Positions 49,076 to 58,358 of a stretch of 64,000 nucleotides of DNA are shown here, in pieces. The notes under the pieces were generated by a model. The model did no database searches. It saw only the letters and a program-made list of their open reading frames with translations, and had not been told where the DNA came from. The position numbers and the translations under genes were made by a program. The stretch lies in NCBI RefSeq assembly GCF_900102635.1, contig NZ_FMZQ01000002.1, positions 1 to 64,000 of the forward strand, read 5' to 3'. This DNA comes from Ectopseudomonas chengduensis (GTDB taxonomy: Bacteria > Pseudomonadota > Gammaproteobacteria > Pseudomonadales > Pseudomonadaceae). The stretch's first letter is position 1. Every line of letters starts with the position of its first letter.

Positions 49076-50548
49076 ATGGTTCCCGTAATTGCCCTGGTGG
49101 GCCGGCCGAATGTCGGCAAGTCCACGCTCTTCAACCGCCTGACCCGCAGCCGCGACGCTATCGTCGGCGACCTGTCCGGTCTGACCCGCGACCGCCAGTA
49201 TGGCGAGGCGAAGTGGCAGGGGCGCACCTATATCGTGATCGACACCGGTGGTATTTCCGGTGACGAGGAAGGCATCGACGCGAAGATGGCCGAGCAGTCG
49301 CTGCAGGCCATCGAAGAGGCCGATGCCGTGCTGTTCCTGGTGGACGCGCGCGCTGGCATGACTGCCTCCGACCAGATGATCGGCGAGCACCTGCGCCGTC
49401 GTAACAAGCAGAGCTTCCTGGTGGTGAACAAGGTCGACAACCTCGATGTCGACCTGGCTCGCGCCGAATTCAGCCCCATGGGCCTGGGCGAGCCACTGGC
49501 GATTGCCGGTGCTCACGGCCGCGGTATCACCCAGATGCTGGAAGTGGTTCTCGGCGCGTTCCCCAAGGACGCCGGCGAGCCGGAGGAGGGTGCCGAAGAG
49601 GAGGAGGTGCTGGAAGGCCAGGAGGCCAAGCGCATTCCCGGCCCGAGCGAGAAGGACGGCATCAAGCTGGCCATCATCGGTCGCCCCAACGTAGGCAAGT
49701 CCACCCTGGTCAACCGCATGCTCGGCGAAGAGCGGGTCATCGTCTATGACCAGGCGGGGACCACGCGTGACAGCATCTACATTCCGTTCGAGCGTGACGA
49801 CGAGAAGTACACGCTGATCGATACCGCCGGTGTGCGTCGGCGCGGCAAGATCTTCGAGGCTGTGGAGAAATTCTCCGTGGTCAAGACGCTGCAGGCCATT
49901 CAGGACTCCAACGTCGTGGTGTTCGTCATGGACGCCCGCGAAGGCGTGGTCGATCACGACCTCAACCTGCTCGGCTTCGTGCTGGAAAGCGGCCGCGCCC
50001 TGGTCATCGCCCTGAACAAGTGGGACGGTATGGACCAGGGCCAGAAGGATTATGTGAAGACCGAGCTGGAGCGCCGGCTGTTCTTCGTCGACTTCGCCGA
50101 TATCCACTTCATTTCCGCCCTGCACGGCACTGGCGTGGGCCATCTGTACAAGTCGGTGCAGGCCTCGTTCAAGTCGGCGATCACCCGCTGGCCGACCAGC
50201 CGCCTGACGCAGATTCTCGAAGATGCCGTCAGCGACCACGCGCCGCCCTTGGTCAATGGTCGCCGCATCAAGCTGCGCTATGCCCACCTGGGTGGCGCCA
50301 ACCCGCCGCTGATCGTGATCCACGGTAACCAGGTTGACGCCGTGCCGCGTGCCTACTCTCGTTATCTGGAAAACACCTTCCGCCGTGTGCTGAAACTGGT
50401 CGGTACGCCGATCCGTATCGAGTACAAGGGCGGCGAGAACCCCTACGAGGGCAACAAGAACAAGCTCACGGATCGCCAGGTGAACAAAAAGCGCCGGCTG
50501 ATGAGCCACCACAAGAAGGCCGAGAAGAAGCGCAAGGACAAGCGCTAG
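49076..50548 (+). CDS. der: Ribosome biogenesis GTPase Der (EngA)
   Basis: The 490-residue protein with two tandem GTPase domains acts in 50S subunit assembly. P-loops GRPNVGKST occur near residues 9 and 202; G3 motifs are DTGG and DTAG; NKxD motifs are NKVD and NKWD. An acidic linker ([14 protein letters not shown]) joins the domains and a KH-like domain with a lysine-rich tail ends the protein. The start is ATG 49076 with GGAGAG upstream. Confidence 0.97.
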   Translation: MVPVIALVGRPNVGKSTLFNRLTRSRDAIVGDLSGLTRDRQYGEAKWQGRTYIVIDTGGISGDEEGIDAKMAEQSLQAIEEADAVLFLVDARAGMTASDQMIGEHLRRRNKQSFLVVNKVDNLDVDLARAEFSPMGLGEPLAIAGAHGRGITQMLEVVLGAFPKDAGEPEEGAEEEEVLEGQEAKRIPGPSEKDGIKLAIIGRPNVGKSTLVNRMLGEERVIVYDQAGTTRDSIYIPFERDDEKYTLIDTAGVRRRGKIFEAVEKFSVVKTLQAIQDSNVVVFVMDAREGVVDHDLNLLGFVLESGRALVIALNKWDGMDQGQKDYVKTELERRLFFVDFADIHFISALHGTGVGHLYKSVQASFKSAITRWPTSRLTQILEDAVSDHAPPLVNGRRIKLRYAHLGGANPPLIVIHGNQVDAVPRAYSRYLENTFRRVLKLVGTPIRIEYKGGENPYEGNKNKLTDRQVNKKRRLMSHHKKAEKKRKDKR

Positions 50549-50566
50549 TAAGCTTTGCGCCAGGGT

Positions 50567-50594
50567 GTGCGCCGGTGATCGTCCGGCGCGCACG
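50567..50594. other. GC-rich hairpin after der
   Basis: GTGCGCCGG and CCGGCGCGCAC form an inverted pair around TGATCGT. There is no T-run, so it is only a possible transcript end between der and the aminotransferase. Confidence 0.35.
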
Positions 50595-50692
50595 GCATAA
50601 GCTTCCAACTCTTTTTCATAAGCACAGCAGGTGCCGCCTGCTGCGCCCTTCGGCTATCCTCGCGGCTTGCCTTGTTCTTCCAGGAAGTCGCG

Positions 50693-51841
50693 ATGCTCGC
50701 CAGCAAACTGCCCAACGTCGGCACCACCATCTTCACGCGCATGTCCCAGCTCGCTGCCGACGTTGGCGCGATCAACCTGTCTCAGGGCTTTCCCGACTTC
50801 GATGGGCCGCAGGAGTTGCGCGAAGCCGTGGCGCGCCACGTCATGGAAGGGCGCAACCAGTATTCGCCGATGACCGGGTTGCCCAGTCTGCGCCAGCAGG
50901 TGGCGGCGAAGATCGCCCGCAGCTATGGCGTGCAGCGTGATGCCGACAGCGAGATCACCATCACCCCCGGCGCCACCGAGGCGATCTTTTGCGCGGTACA
51001 GGCGCTGATCCGTCCGGGTGATGAAGCCATCGTCCTCGACCCTTGCTACGACAGTTACGAGCCGTCGGTGGAGCTGGCCGGCGGGCGCTGTGTGCATGTG
51101 CCGCTGGCATTGCCGGATTTCGCCGTGGACTGGCAGCGCCTGAGTGATGCCATCAGCCCGCGCACCCGGCTGATCTTCCTCAACTCCCCGCACAACCCCA
51201 GTGGTGCGCTGCTGACCCGTGCCGACCTGGACAAGCTGGCCGAGCTGATTCGTGGCCGCGATATCCATGTGATCAGCGACGAGGTCTATGAGCACCTGAT
51301 CTACGACGGCGCCCGCCATGCCAGCGTGCTGGCCCACGACGAGCTGTATCAGCGCGCCTTTGTGGTCAGCTCTTTCGGCAAGACTTATCACGTGACTGGC
51401 TGGAAGACTGGCTACGTGGTGGCGCCGCCGGCACTGACCGCGGAACTACGCAAGATCCACCAATACGTCAACTTTTGTGGCGTGACGCCGCTGCAGTTCG
51501 CACTGGCCGACTTCATGGCCGCGCACCCCGAGCATGTCGAGGAGCTGCCGGCTTTTTACCAGGCCAGGCGCGACCTGTTCTGCGATCTGCTGGCTGGCTC
51601 GCGCTTCACCTTCACCCGCGCTCCGGGTACCTATTTCCAGTTGGCCGACTATTCGGCCATTCGCCCCGATCTGGACGACGTGGCCATGGCCGAGTGGCTG
51701 ACGCGTGAGCACGGCGTGGCGGCGATCCCGGTGTCGGTGTTCTACCAGTCGGCGCCCGAGGATATGCGCCTGGTGCGCTTCTGCTTCGCCAAGCGTGAAG
51801 AAACCCTGCGCCAGGCCGCCGAGAAACTCTGTGCGGTGTGA
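50693..51841 (+). CDS. PLP-dependent aminotransferase (YbdL-like, glutamine/methionine type)
   Basis: The 382-residue fold-type I aminotransferase has NLSQGFPDFDGP at the N-terminus, TPGATEAIF, NSPHNPSGALL, SDEVYEHLIYD and the PLP lysine at about 230 in SSFGKTYHVTGWKTGY. It resembles E. coli YbdL and kynurenine/glutamine transaminases K, which use methionine, glutamine and aromatic amino acids. The next gene is an omega-amidase-like nitrilase, which fits a glutamine-transaminase pathway: the amidase would hydrolyse 2-oxoglutaramate. The start is ATG 50693. Confidence 0.88.
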   Translation: MLASKLPNVGTTIFTRMSQLAADVGAINLSQGFPDFDGPQELREAVARHVMEGRNQYSPMTGLPSLRQQVAAKIARSYGVQRDADSEITITPGATEAIFCAVQALIRPGDEAIVLDPCYDSYEPSVELAGGRCVHVPLALPDFAVDWQRLSDAISPRTRLIFLNSPHNPSGALLTRADLDKLAELIRGRDIHVISDEVYEHLIYDGARHASVLAHDELYQRAFVVSSFGKTYHVTGWKTGYVVAPPALTAELRKIHQYVNFCGVTPLQFALADFMAAHPEHVEELPAFYQARRDLFCDLLAGSRFTFTRAPGTYFQLADYSAIRPDLDDVAMAEWLTREHGVAAIPVSVFYQSAPEDMRLVRFCFAKREETLRQAAEKLCAV

Positions 51842-51843
51842 GA

Positions 51844-51896
51844 GTAGGGCGGGTGTAACCTGCCTGTAAGGAGTTGGCGGGTTTCACCCGCCCTAC
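51844..51896. repeat. Dispersed palindrome, GTAGGGCGGGTG type
   Basis: GTAGGGCGGGTGTAACCTGC and its imperfect inverse (51876-51896) flank a short spacer, starting three bases after the aminotransferase stop. Same class as 19431-19483. Confidence 0.75.
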
Positions 51897-51914
51897 GGCG
51901 AACGAGGTGCCCCG

Positions 51915-52697
51915 ATGAGCAGCAAACCCGATCTCGAACTGGCTCTGATCCAGACCACCCTGGCCTGGCATGATCCGGCGGCCAACCGTGAACACTTTCA
52001 GGCATTGCTGGAGCAGGCGCATGGCGCTGATCTGGTGATCCTGCCGGAGATGTTCAGCACAGGTTTTTCCATGGAGTCGGCCGAGCTGGCCGAGCCCGAG
52101 AATGGCCCCAGCAGCGTCTGGCTGCGCGAGCAGGCGCAGCGTATCGATGCGGTGATCTGCGGCAGCCTGATCATCCAGGCGGCCGACGGCAGCTACCGCA
52201 ATCGCCTGCTGTGGGCGCGCCCGGACGGTTCATGGGGGCATTACGACAAGCGTCATCTGTTTCGCATGGCCGGTGAGCACAAGCATTACCGCGCCGGTAG
52301 CGAGCAGGTCGTGCTGGAGCTCAAGGGCTGGCGCGTGCGCCCGCTGATCTGCTACGACCTGCGCTTCCCGGTCTGGAGTCGCGATGCGGGTGGCACCGAT
52401 CTGCTGCTGTATACCGCCAATTGGCCGGGGGCGCGTCGCCAGCACTGGAACCGCCTGCTGCCAGCGCGAGCCATCGAGAACCTGTGCTATGTCGCGGCTG
52501 TGAACCGCGTCGGCGAGGACGGTAAGGGCCACGGATATACTGGCGATTCTCAGGTACTGGATTTCCAGGGCGAGACCCTGCTGGCGGCTGGCGATGGTGA
52601 TGGTGTGTTCCGCGCCCGGCTGTCGAGCGAGGCACTGGCTGCCTACCGCGAGCGCTTCCCCGCACACCTGGATGCCGATGCCTTCACCTTGAACTGA
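51915..52697 (+). CDS. Nitrilase-superfamily omega-amidase (YafV-like)
   Basis: The 260-residue carbon-nitrogen hydrolase has catalytic triad Glu45 (VILPEMFSTGF), Lys112 (YDKRHLFRMAGEH) and Cys146 (LICYDLRFPVW). The FSTGF and HLFRMAGEH segments are typical of YafV/Nit2-type omega-amidases acting on 2-oxoglutaramate or 2-oxosuccinamate. It follows the YbdL-like transaminase gene, separated only by a palindrome, so the two likely make a closed glutamine-dependent transamination route, for example in methionine salvage. Confidence 0.88.
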   Translation: MSSKPDLELALIQTTLAWHDPAANREHFQALLEQAHGADLVILPEMFSTGFSMESAELAEPENGPSSVWLREQAQRIDAVICGSLIIQAADGSYRNRLLWARPDGSWGHYDKRHLFRMAGEHKHYRAGSEQVVLELKGWRVRPLICYDLRFPVWSRDAGGTDLLLYTANWPGARRQHWNRLLPARAIENLCYVAAVNRVGEDGKGHGYTGDSQVLDFQGETLLAAGDGDGVFRARLSSEALAAYRERFPAHLDADAFTLN

Positions 52698-52708
52698 TCA
52701 GAAGCTAC

Positions 52709-53170
52709 ATGAACATGGACGTACAGCAGAGCAATCCCTTTCAGCCTCCGCAGGCCGACCTGCAGCAGGCCACCACCAATCAGTCGCCGCTCTACAGCGT
52801 CGCGGGTGTTGGCCTGGCGACCTTCATCGGCACGCCGCTGGCTGGCGCCTGGCTGCTGGCGCATAACCTGCAACTGCTCGGCAAGGCAGATCGAGTGGCG
52901 ATGGTCTGGGGTATTGCCGTCTTGCTTCTGGTGGTTACCTTGGTCCTGGCTTTCGTCTTGCCGGAGGAGGTGCCCGCCATGCCGTTCGCCATTGCACAGT
53001 TGATGGCTATGATCATGTTTGCCAAGAGCCTCATGGAAGCCGATCTCAAGCAGCATGCAGAGGCCGGTGGTGCGTTTCTGTCCAACTGGCGGTCGGCGGG
53101 TATCGGTGTGATGTTCACCCTCGGCCTGGCCGCGCTGATGTTCGCGGTGCTGATGATTTTCGATGTCTGA
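52709..53170 (+). CDS. Small four-TM membrane protein of unknown function
   Basis: The 153-residue protein has a polar, Gln/Pro-rich N-terminus (VQQSNPFQPPQADLQQ) followed by about four hydrophobic segments (about 31-52, 63-84, 89-106 and 130-151). The NPFQPPQA type start is seen in many small bacterial membrane proteins of no known role. It lies 11 bp after the omega-amidase and probably shares its transcript. An internal ATG two codons in is an equal start candidate. Confidence 0.7.
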   Translation: MNMDVQQSNPFQPPQADLQQATTNQSPLYSVAGVGLATFIGTPLAGAWLLAHNLQLLGKADRVAMVWGIAVLLLVVTLVLAFVLPEEVPAMPFAIAQLMAMIMFAKSLMEADLKQHAEAGGAFLSNWRSAGIGVMFTLGLAALMFAVLMIFDV

Positions 53171-53178
53171 GTGTATGT

Positions 53179-53201
53179 GCCCGGATTTCATCCGAGCTAC
53201 G
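53179..53201. repeat. Half palindrome, GCCCGGATTTCATCC type
   Basis: A single arm related to the 6565-6626 repeat, ending GAGCTAC. Confidence 0.5.
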
Positions 53202-53229
53202 GACACAAGTACATGCAAAGCGGCTTTTC

Positions 53230-53303
53230 GTAGGAGCCCCGCCTCGGGGCGAAGCTTTTCGAGCCAGCGCCGCCGGTATTCGCGGCGGGGCGCCGCTCCT
53301 ACA
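53230..53303. repeat. Dispersed palindrome, GTAGGAGC type
   Basis: CGTAGGAGCCCCGCC at the left and GGCGCCGCTCCTACA at the right form inverted ends, with internal hairpins. It forms part of a 190-bp cluster of repeat fragments before the leuA terminator. Confidence 0.75.
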
Positions 53304-53339
53304 GGATGCCCGAAACGCTACTGATGTTTGCGATATCCT

Positions 53340-53361
53340 TTCCGGATTTCATCCGGGCTGC
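53340..53361. repeat. Half palindrome, TCCGGATTTCATCCGG type
   Basis: An arm related to the one at 53179-53201. Between them lies the GTAGGAGC element, so two different repeat classes are nested or adjacent. Confidence 0.5.
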
Positions 53362-53367
53362 GCATAC

Positions 53368-53397
53368 AAAAACGCCGGGCATTGCCCGGCGTTTTTT
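53368..53397. terminator. Bidirectional terminator
   Basis: The stem AACGCCGGGC/GCCCGGCGTT, loop ATT, is flanked by A5 and T6. It ends leuA on the minus strand (21 bp after its stop) and can end the plus-strand unit as well. Confidence 0.92.
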
Positions 53398-53417
53398 GTG
53401 AGTGGCGCTTAAGGACA

Positions 53418-55088
53418 TCAGGCCGCTTGCGACTCGGCCTGGCTCAGGGCTCGGTTCAGCGCGCTGAACAGGGCGCGGAAGCTCGCGGTGGTCAGGTTCT
53501 CGTCGATGCCGATGCCGTGCAGGGCGCGACCGCCGTTGACGCGTAGCTCGATGTAGGCAGCCGCCTTGGCATTGGTGCCGGCGCCGATGGCGTGCTCGCT
53601 GTAGTCCATGACTTCCACCGCGACGGGCAGGGCTGCGGCCAGGGCTTCCAGTGGGCCCTTGCCGATGCCGCGCCAGTGGTGTTTTTCAGCGCCCTCGATA
53701 ACCTCGATATCCACCGCGCTGGTGCCATTCTCTTCCTGCAGACGATGCCCTTTAAGGGTGTAGGGGCTGCGCGCTTGCAGGTATTCGGTTTCGAGCAACT
53801 GATGGATCTGCGCGGCTGTCATTTCCAGACCGAGGCGATCGGTTTCGCGCTGTACTACCTGGCTGAACTCGATCTGCATGCGCCGCGGCAGGCTGATGCC
53901 GTACTCCTGCTCGAGCAGGAAGGTGATACCGCCCTTGCCCGACTGGCTGTTCACGCGGATCACCGCCTCGTAGTCGCGGCCGATGTCGGCCGGGTCGATC
54001 GGCAGGTAGGGCACTTCCCAGAGGGCATCTTGCTTCTGCTGGGCGAAGCCCTTGCGGATGGCGTCCTGGTGCGAGCCGGAGAAGGCGGTGTGCACCAGAT
54101 CGCCGACGTACGGATGGCGCGGGTGCACCGGGATCTGGTTGCAGTCCTCGACCACCTTGCGCACGGCGTCGATGTCGGAGAAGTCCAGCTCAGGGTCTAC
54201 GCCCTGGGTGTAGAGGTTCAGCGCCAGGGTCACCAGGCAGACGTTGCCGGTGCGCTCGCCGTTACCGAACAGGCAGCCTTCGACGCGGTCGGCGCCAGCC
54301 ATGACGGCCAGCTCCGAGGCTGCGACGCCAGTGCCACGGTCATTGTGGGTGTGCACGCTGATCAGCACGCTGTCGCGGCGGTCGACGTGACGACCGAACC
54401 ACTCGATCTGGTCGGCGTAGTTGTTCGGCGTGGCGCACTCGATGGTGGCGGGCAGGTTGAGGATCAACTTGTTCGCCGGGGTCGGCTGGAACACACCGAT
54501 CACCGCGTTGCACACCTCGACGGCAAAATCGATCTCGGTGCTGCTGAACACTTCCGGCGAATACTCGAAGCCCCACTGGGTTTCCGGCGCGGCATCGGCC
54601 AGGCGCTTGATGGTGGTGCCGGCGGCTACGGCAATGGCTTTGACGCCGGCCTTGTCCTGGTTGAAGACGATCTTGCGGAAGCTCGGTGCGCAGGCGTTGT
54701 AGTAATGGACGATGGCCTTTTTGGCGCCTTTCAGCGACTCGAAGGTGCGCTCGATAAGGTCGTCACGGGCCTGGGTCAGCACCTGGATGGTGACGTCGTC
54801 GGGGATGTGGCCGCCTTCGATCAGCTCGCGGACGAAGTCGAAGTCGGTCTGAGAGGCGGACGGGAAGCCCACTTCGATTTCCTTCAGGCCCACGGCCACC
54901 AGGCACTTGAAGAAGCGCATCTTCTTCTCGGCATCCATCGGCTCGATCAGCGACTGGTTGCCGTCGCGCAGGTCGGTCGACAGCCAGATCGGCGCCTTGT
55001 CGATGATCTTGTCCGGCCAGGTGCGGTCCGGAATCTGAATCTGGGTGAACGGACGGTACTTCTGCGACGGGTCTTTGAGCATGGTCAT
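53418..55088 (-). CDS. leuA: 2-isopropylmalate synthase (long form)
   Basis: The 556-residue enzyme condenses acetyl-CoA with 2-oxoisovalerate in the first committed step of leucine synthesis. The DRE-TIM barrel shows [31 protein letters not shown] and [17 protein letters not shown]; the C-terminal regulatory domain (about 430-556) binds leucine for feedback inhibition. It belongs to the longer LeuA2 group. ATG 55088 has AGGA 7 nt upstream; a second ATG is two codons in. A short leucine-rich ORF precedes it, suggesting attenuation. Confidence 0.95.
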   Translation of the reverse strand: MTMLKDPSQKYRPFTQIQIPDRTWPDKIIDKAPIWLSTDLRDGNQSLIEPMDAEKKMRFFKCLVAVGLKEIEVGFPSASQTDFDFVRELIEGGHIPDDVTIQVLTQARDDLIERTFESLKGAKKAIVHYYNACAPSFRKIVFNQDKAGVKAIAVAAGTTIKRLADAAPETQWGFEYSPEVFSSTEIDFAVEVCNAVIGVFQPTPANKLILNLPATIECATPNNYADQIEWFGRHVDRRDSVLISVHTHNDRGTGVAASELAVMAGADRVEGCLFGNGERTGNVCLVTLALNLYTQGVDPELDFSDIDAVRKVVEDCNQIPVHPRHPYVGDLVHTAFSGSHQDAIRKGFAQQKQDALWEVPYLPIDPADIGRDYEAVIRVNSQSGKGGITFLLEQEYGISLPRRMQIEFSQVVQRETDRLGLEMTAAQIHQLLETEYLQARSPYTLKGHRLQEENGTSAVDIEVIEGAEKHHWRGIGKGPLEALAAALPVAVEVMDYSEHAIGAGTNAKAAAYIELRVNGGRALHGIGIDENLTTASFRALFSALNRALSQAESQAA

Positions 55089-55097
55089 GAGAGGGTC

Positions 55098-55164
55098 CTG
55101 CGAAATGGGAGTCGAACACGAGGCCGGGCGGCCATGAAACGGGGTTTCAGGCGGGGCTTCGCAG
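55098..55164 (-). promoter_or_regulatory. Putative attenuation pairing before leuA
   Basis: On the minus strand CTGCGAA inside the leader ORF (55158-55164, the Leu-Arg codons near its end) is complementary to TTCGCAG (55098-55104), which overlaps the leuA Shine-Dalgarno AGGA (55096-55099). Pairing would hide the ribosome site; a ribosome held on the leader could open it. This is inference from complementarity only. Confidence 0.4.
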
Positions 55165-55221
55165 TCGCGGGCTGACCAGTCGCAGGCATGCGAGCTGGCG
55201 GACGAGAAAGATGTTTTTCAT
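55147..55221 (-). CDS. Putative leucine-rich leader peptide of leuA
   Basis: ATG at 55221 opens a 24-codon frame ending TGA at 55147-55149. The product starts [18 protein letters not shown] and has five leucines and four arginines. GGGTG lies just upstream as a possible ribosome site. It ends 58 bp before leuA. A short Leu-rich ORF directly ahead of the leucine biosynthesis gene is what a leader peptide for attenuation looks like. Bases 55222-55393 beyond it hold no gene; the promoter is probably there, but no clear -35/-10 pair can be chosen. Confidence 0.6.
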   Translation of the reverse strand: MKNIFLVRQLACLRLVSPRLRSPA

Positions 55222-55393
55222 GTGGGCACCCTATCCATAGCAGGTGGATATGGCAATGCTTGCTTAAAAAACGCCGATTTATTGCTGGATAGCGTTTGCT
55301 GGCGGATTTTATTGCTTTGAAAGGTGCGTTTTCGGCGAATCGTGTTTGTGGGGGCTTGCGGCGGCTCGCCCCTGCACCTCTTATAGTCAGCCT

Positions 55394-56059
55394 TCAATCG
55401 GCGTAGTCATATGCGCCACCTTTTTCAAGGGCTCGGCGATAAGCCGGCCTGGCATGAATGCGTTGCAGAAAATCGCTCAGACGCGGGTGGTTGGTTAGCA
55501 CTCCACGGGCGGCAGCTGCTTCAAGCGGGAAGCTGAGCTGAATATCGGCAGCGCTGAAGGCATCACCGGCAAACCAGTCGTGCTCGCTCAGTTGGCTCTC
55601 CAGGTAGTCGAAATGCAGCTTCAGCTGCGGCGAGATGAACGCCTGACTTACCTTGTTCGCGATACCTCTGGCGATGGGTTTGATGAAGAACGGCATTGGC
55701 GCGCTGCGCAGCTTGTCGAAGACCAGCTTGAGCAGCAGTGGTGGCATCGCCGAGCCTTCGGCGTAATGCAGCCAGTAGCGGCAGCGCAGACTTTCCGGGC
55801 TGCCGGCGGCAGGCAGCAACCAATCGCCATAGCGCTCGGCCAGGTATTCGATGATGGCGCCCGATTCAGCCAGGGTCAGTTCGCCGTCGGTGATCAGCGG
55901 CGACTTGCCCAGAGGATGCACCTGGCGCAGCTCGGCAGGGGCGAGCATGGTCTGCGGGTCGCGCTGGTAGTGCTTGATCTGGTACTCGATACCAATCTCT
56001 TCGAGCATCCAGAGAATGCGTTGCGAGCGCGAGTTGTTCAGGTGATGCAGGGTAATCAT
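55394..56059 (-). CDS. Glutathione S-transferase family protein
   Basis: The 221-residue two-domain protein has an N-terminal thioredoxin-like domain starting MITLHHLNNSRSQRILWMLEE, with the serine of NNSRSQR as likely glutathione contact, then LGKSPLITDGELTLAESGAII (cis-Pro and ES motif), and a helical C-terminal domain (FAGDAFSAADIQLSFPLEAA). The substrate is not assignable. ATG 56059 has GGAG upstream. It follows the MscS-like gene by 68 bp. Confidence 0.9.
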   Translation of the reverse strand: MITLHHLNNSRSQRILWMLEEIGIEYQIKHYQRDPQTMLAPAELRQVHPLGKSPLITDGELTLAESGAIIEYLAERYGDWLLPAAGSPESLRCRYWLHYAEGSAMPPLLLKLVFDKLRSAPMPFFIKPIARGIANKVSQAFISPQLKLHFDYLESQLSEHDWFAGDAFSAADIQLSFPLEAAAARGVLTNHPRLSDFLQRIHARPAYRRALEKGGAYDYAD

Positions 56060-56127
56060 GGCAAGCTCCGACCGATTTTGGGACAAAGGCTCTGTAACAC
56101 GTCGTACAGGGACGCACCACTAGCGTT

Positions 56128-57390
56128 TCATTGAGCTGCCCCGTGCTGTTCGACGATGGCTGGCCGCAGTTCGCGCATGTCCGCACCGCTCGGATGCTGG
56201 AACACGCGCAGGCCGAACTCGGGGAGGATGGCCAGCAGGTGGTCGAAGATGTCCGACTGGATACCTTCGTAGGCATTCCAGGCGATGGTGTTGGTGAAGC
56301 AGTAGATTTCCAGCGGCAGGCCGTCGGCAGTCGGACTGAGCTGGCGCACCAGCAGGGTCATGTTCTGGTGGATGTTCGGGTTGTGCCGCAAGTAGTGCTC
56401 GACGTAGGCCCTGAAGCTGCCGATGTTGGTGATGCGCCGGGTGTTCACCGCTTCCTTGCCGTGCTCGGCCAGCTTGGCGTTCCAGTCCTGCAGTTCCTGG
56501 TCCTTGCGATCGAGGTACTCATCCAGAAGCATGAAGCGGCGCAGCCGTGCGATCTCCTCGTCGCTGAGGAAATGTACGCTGGTTTGATCCAAAAACAGCG
56601 CACGTTTGATCCGACGCCCACCCGACTCCTGCATGCCGCGCCAGTTCTTGAACGGGTCGGTGATGAAGCGCTTGGTTGGTATGGTGGTGATGGTCTTGTC
56701 CCAGTTCTGCACCTTGACCGTGTGCAGGGCGATATCGATCACGTCGCCGTCCGCGTTCAGCTGGGGCATTTCCACCCAGTCACCGACGCGGATGATGTCG
56801 CTGGAGGAAATCTGCACGCTGGCCACCAGCGACAGCAGGGTATCCTGAAAGATCAACATCAGCACGGCGGCCATGGCGCCGAGGCCGGACAGCAGGATCA
56901 GCGGCGAGCGGTCGATCAGCGCCGCTACCATCAGGATTGCGGCGATGGCGAAGATGGCGATCTTGATCACCTGCAAGTAGCCCTTGATCGGCTTCAGGTG
57001 TGCGTTGGGGCGACGCTGGTAGAGGGTGTTGAGGATATCCAGCAGCGCGCCAATGGCCATGGCGATAGTCAGCACCACGAAGGCGCCGCAGACGTTGCGC
57101 GTCACTTCCACCACGGCAGCGGGCATGCCCGGCACCAGAACCACGCCGCTGGACAGCACCAGCGCCGGCACGATGTTGGACAGGCGCTTGATGATGCCGC
57201 TTTCCTTGATCTGGCCATGGCGGCCCAGGGCGGTCGCGCCGACCAGGCGGTAGATGGCGCGGACCAGGATGCGTTTGACCACCCAGTTCGACAGCCAGGC
57301 GGCGACGATCAGGGCGAGGGTAGCAGTGAGGGTGAGCAGTTCTGGCTGAGTGTTCAGCCAGTCCATCCAGGTGTTGAGCTCATTCGGCAT
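56128..57390 (-). CDS. MscS-family mechanosensitive channel (YbdG-like)
   Basis: The 420-residue protein has about five membrane segments in the first 210 residues, then the MscS pore helix and beta-domain (LIFQDTLLSLVASVQISSSDIIRVGDWVEMP) and a long cytosolic C-terminus. The length and the KTITTIPTKRFITDPFKNWRGM block are typical of the YbdG/MscM miniconductance type, which responds to mild osmotic downshift. ATG 57390 has GGAG upstream. Confidence 0.9.
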   Translation of the reverse strand: MPNELNTWMDWLNTQPELLTLTATLALIVAAWLSNWVVKRILVRAIYRLVGATALGRHGQIKESGIIKRLSNIVPALVLSSGVVLVPGMPAAVVEVTRNVCGAFVVLTIAMAIGALLDILNTLYQRRPNAHLKPIKGYLQVIKIAIFAIAAILMVAALIDRSPLILLSGLGAMAAVLMLIFQDTLLSLVASVQISSSDIIRVGDWVEMPQLNADGDVIDIALHTVKVQNWDKTITTIPTKRFITDPFKNWRGMQESGGRRIKRALFLDQTSVHFLSDEEIARLRRFMLLDEYLDRKDQELQDWNAKLAEHGKEAVNTRRITNIGSFRAYVEHYLRHNPNIHQNMTLLVRQLSPTADGLPLEIYCFTNTIAWNAYEGIQSDIFDHLLAILPEFGLRVFQHPSGADMRELRPAIVEQHGAAQ

Positions 57391-57509
57391 TTCCGGCTCC
57401 GAAGCAGACAGAAGAAATGACCGACGCTGCAGGGCGGCCATCTGAGCCGCCGTACCCTAGCAAAGATACTCGATTAACCCAAACGGCGGCTGTTGCAGGC
57501 TGCGTGCGT

Positions 57510-58352
57510 TCAGGGCTTGAACGCGCCGATGAAGATCGCAGGGTCGACCCGCGCGTCGTTGAGGCTGACGTTCCAGTGCAGGTGTGGGCCGGTGGCGCGC
57601 CCGGTGGCGCCGACCTTGCCGACGTGGCCGCCTCGGGCGATTTCGTCGCCAAGCTTCACGTCGATCTCGGACAGGTGGCAGAACATGCTGATCAGCCCCT
57701 GACCGTGATCGAGGAACACCGTTTTGCCATTGAAGAAGTAGTCACCGATGAGGATCACTTTGCCGGCTGCTGGCGCCTTGATCGGTGTGCCGCGGTTGGC
57801 GGCGAAGTCCAGGCCCGAGTGCGGGTTGCGCTCCTCGCCGTTGAAGAAACGACGCAAGCCGAACGGACTGGACAGCGGGCCGTTGACTGGTCTGTCGAAC
57901 ATCAGGTTGCTCGGCTGGCGTGCGCTGAATTGCTGGTAGGCGCGGGTCTGCTCGGCCAGCTCGCGTTCGATGCGCTTGAGGTTGGCGGCGTTGGGGGTGA
58001 CCTGCTGCTGGTTCTTGATGGTGATGCGCTGCTCGGTGTAGTGCTTGGCACCCACCTGGAAATTCAGCCTCTGGCCGCCCTCGACCTCTACCTGCTGAGT
58101 GCCCGGTTTGACGCTGAGTGGGATGCCGACGATAGCGATCCAGCGCTTGCTGTCTTCATGCACGGTCAGCACCGGCTTGCCCTGATAGCGCACTTTGGGT
58201 GCCTGCGTCGGGTTGCCTAGATCGAGCACTGCCACACCGCCCGGCACCGGCTTGTTCAGCAGGCGAGTGATAAACCCCTCGGAGTAGGCGGGCAGGGTAA
58301 GACACAGAGCCAGCAGGCCGGCGAACAGTTGCGTGCGGGTAAGGCTGTACAT
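57510..58352 (-). CDS. M23-family (LytM-like) metallopeptidase
   Basis: The 280-residue exported protein has a signal peptide (ending near LPAYS), an N-terminal beta-rich domain, a short helical stretch and a C-terminal LytM domain with HSGLDFAA (HxxxD), HLSEID and GPHLHW (HxH) zinc ligands. All appear present, so it is probably an active peptidoglycan endopeptidase in the periplasm. It begins six bases after the xseA stop, so they are co-transcribed. Confidence 0.92.
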   Translation of the reverse strand: MYSLTRTQLFAGLLALCLTLPAYSEGFITRLLNKPVPGGVAVLDLGNPTQAPKVRYQGKPVLTVHEDSKRWIAIVGIPLSVKPGTQQVEVEGGQRLNFQVGAKHYTEQRITIKNQQQVTPNAANLKRIERELAEQTRAYQQFSARQPSNLMFDRPVNGPLSSPFGLRRFFNGEERNPHSGLDFAANRGTPIKAPAAGKVILIGDYFFNGKTVFLDHGQGLISMFCHLSEIDVKLGDEIARGGHVGKVGATGRATGPHLHWNVSLNDARVDPAIFIGAFKP

Positions 58353-58358
58353 CGGTTC

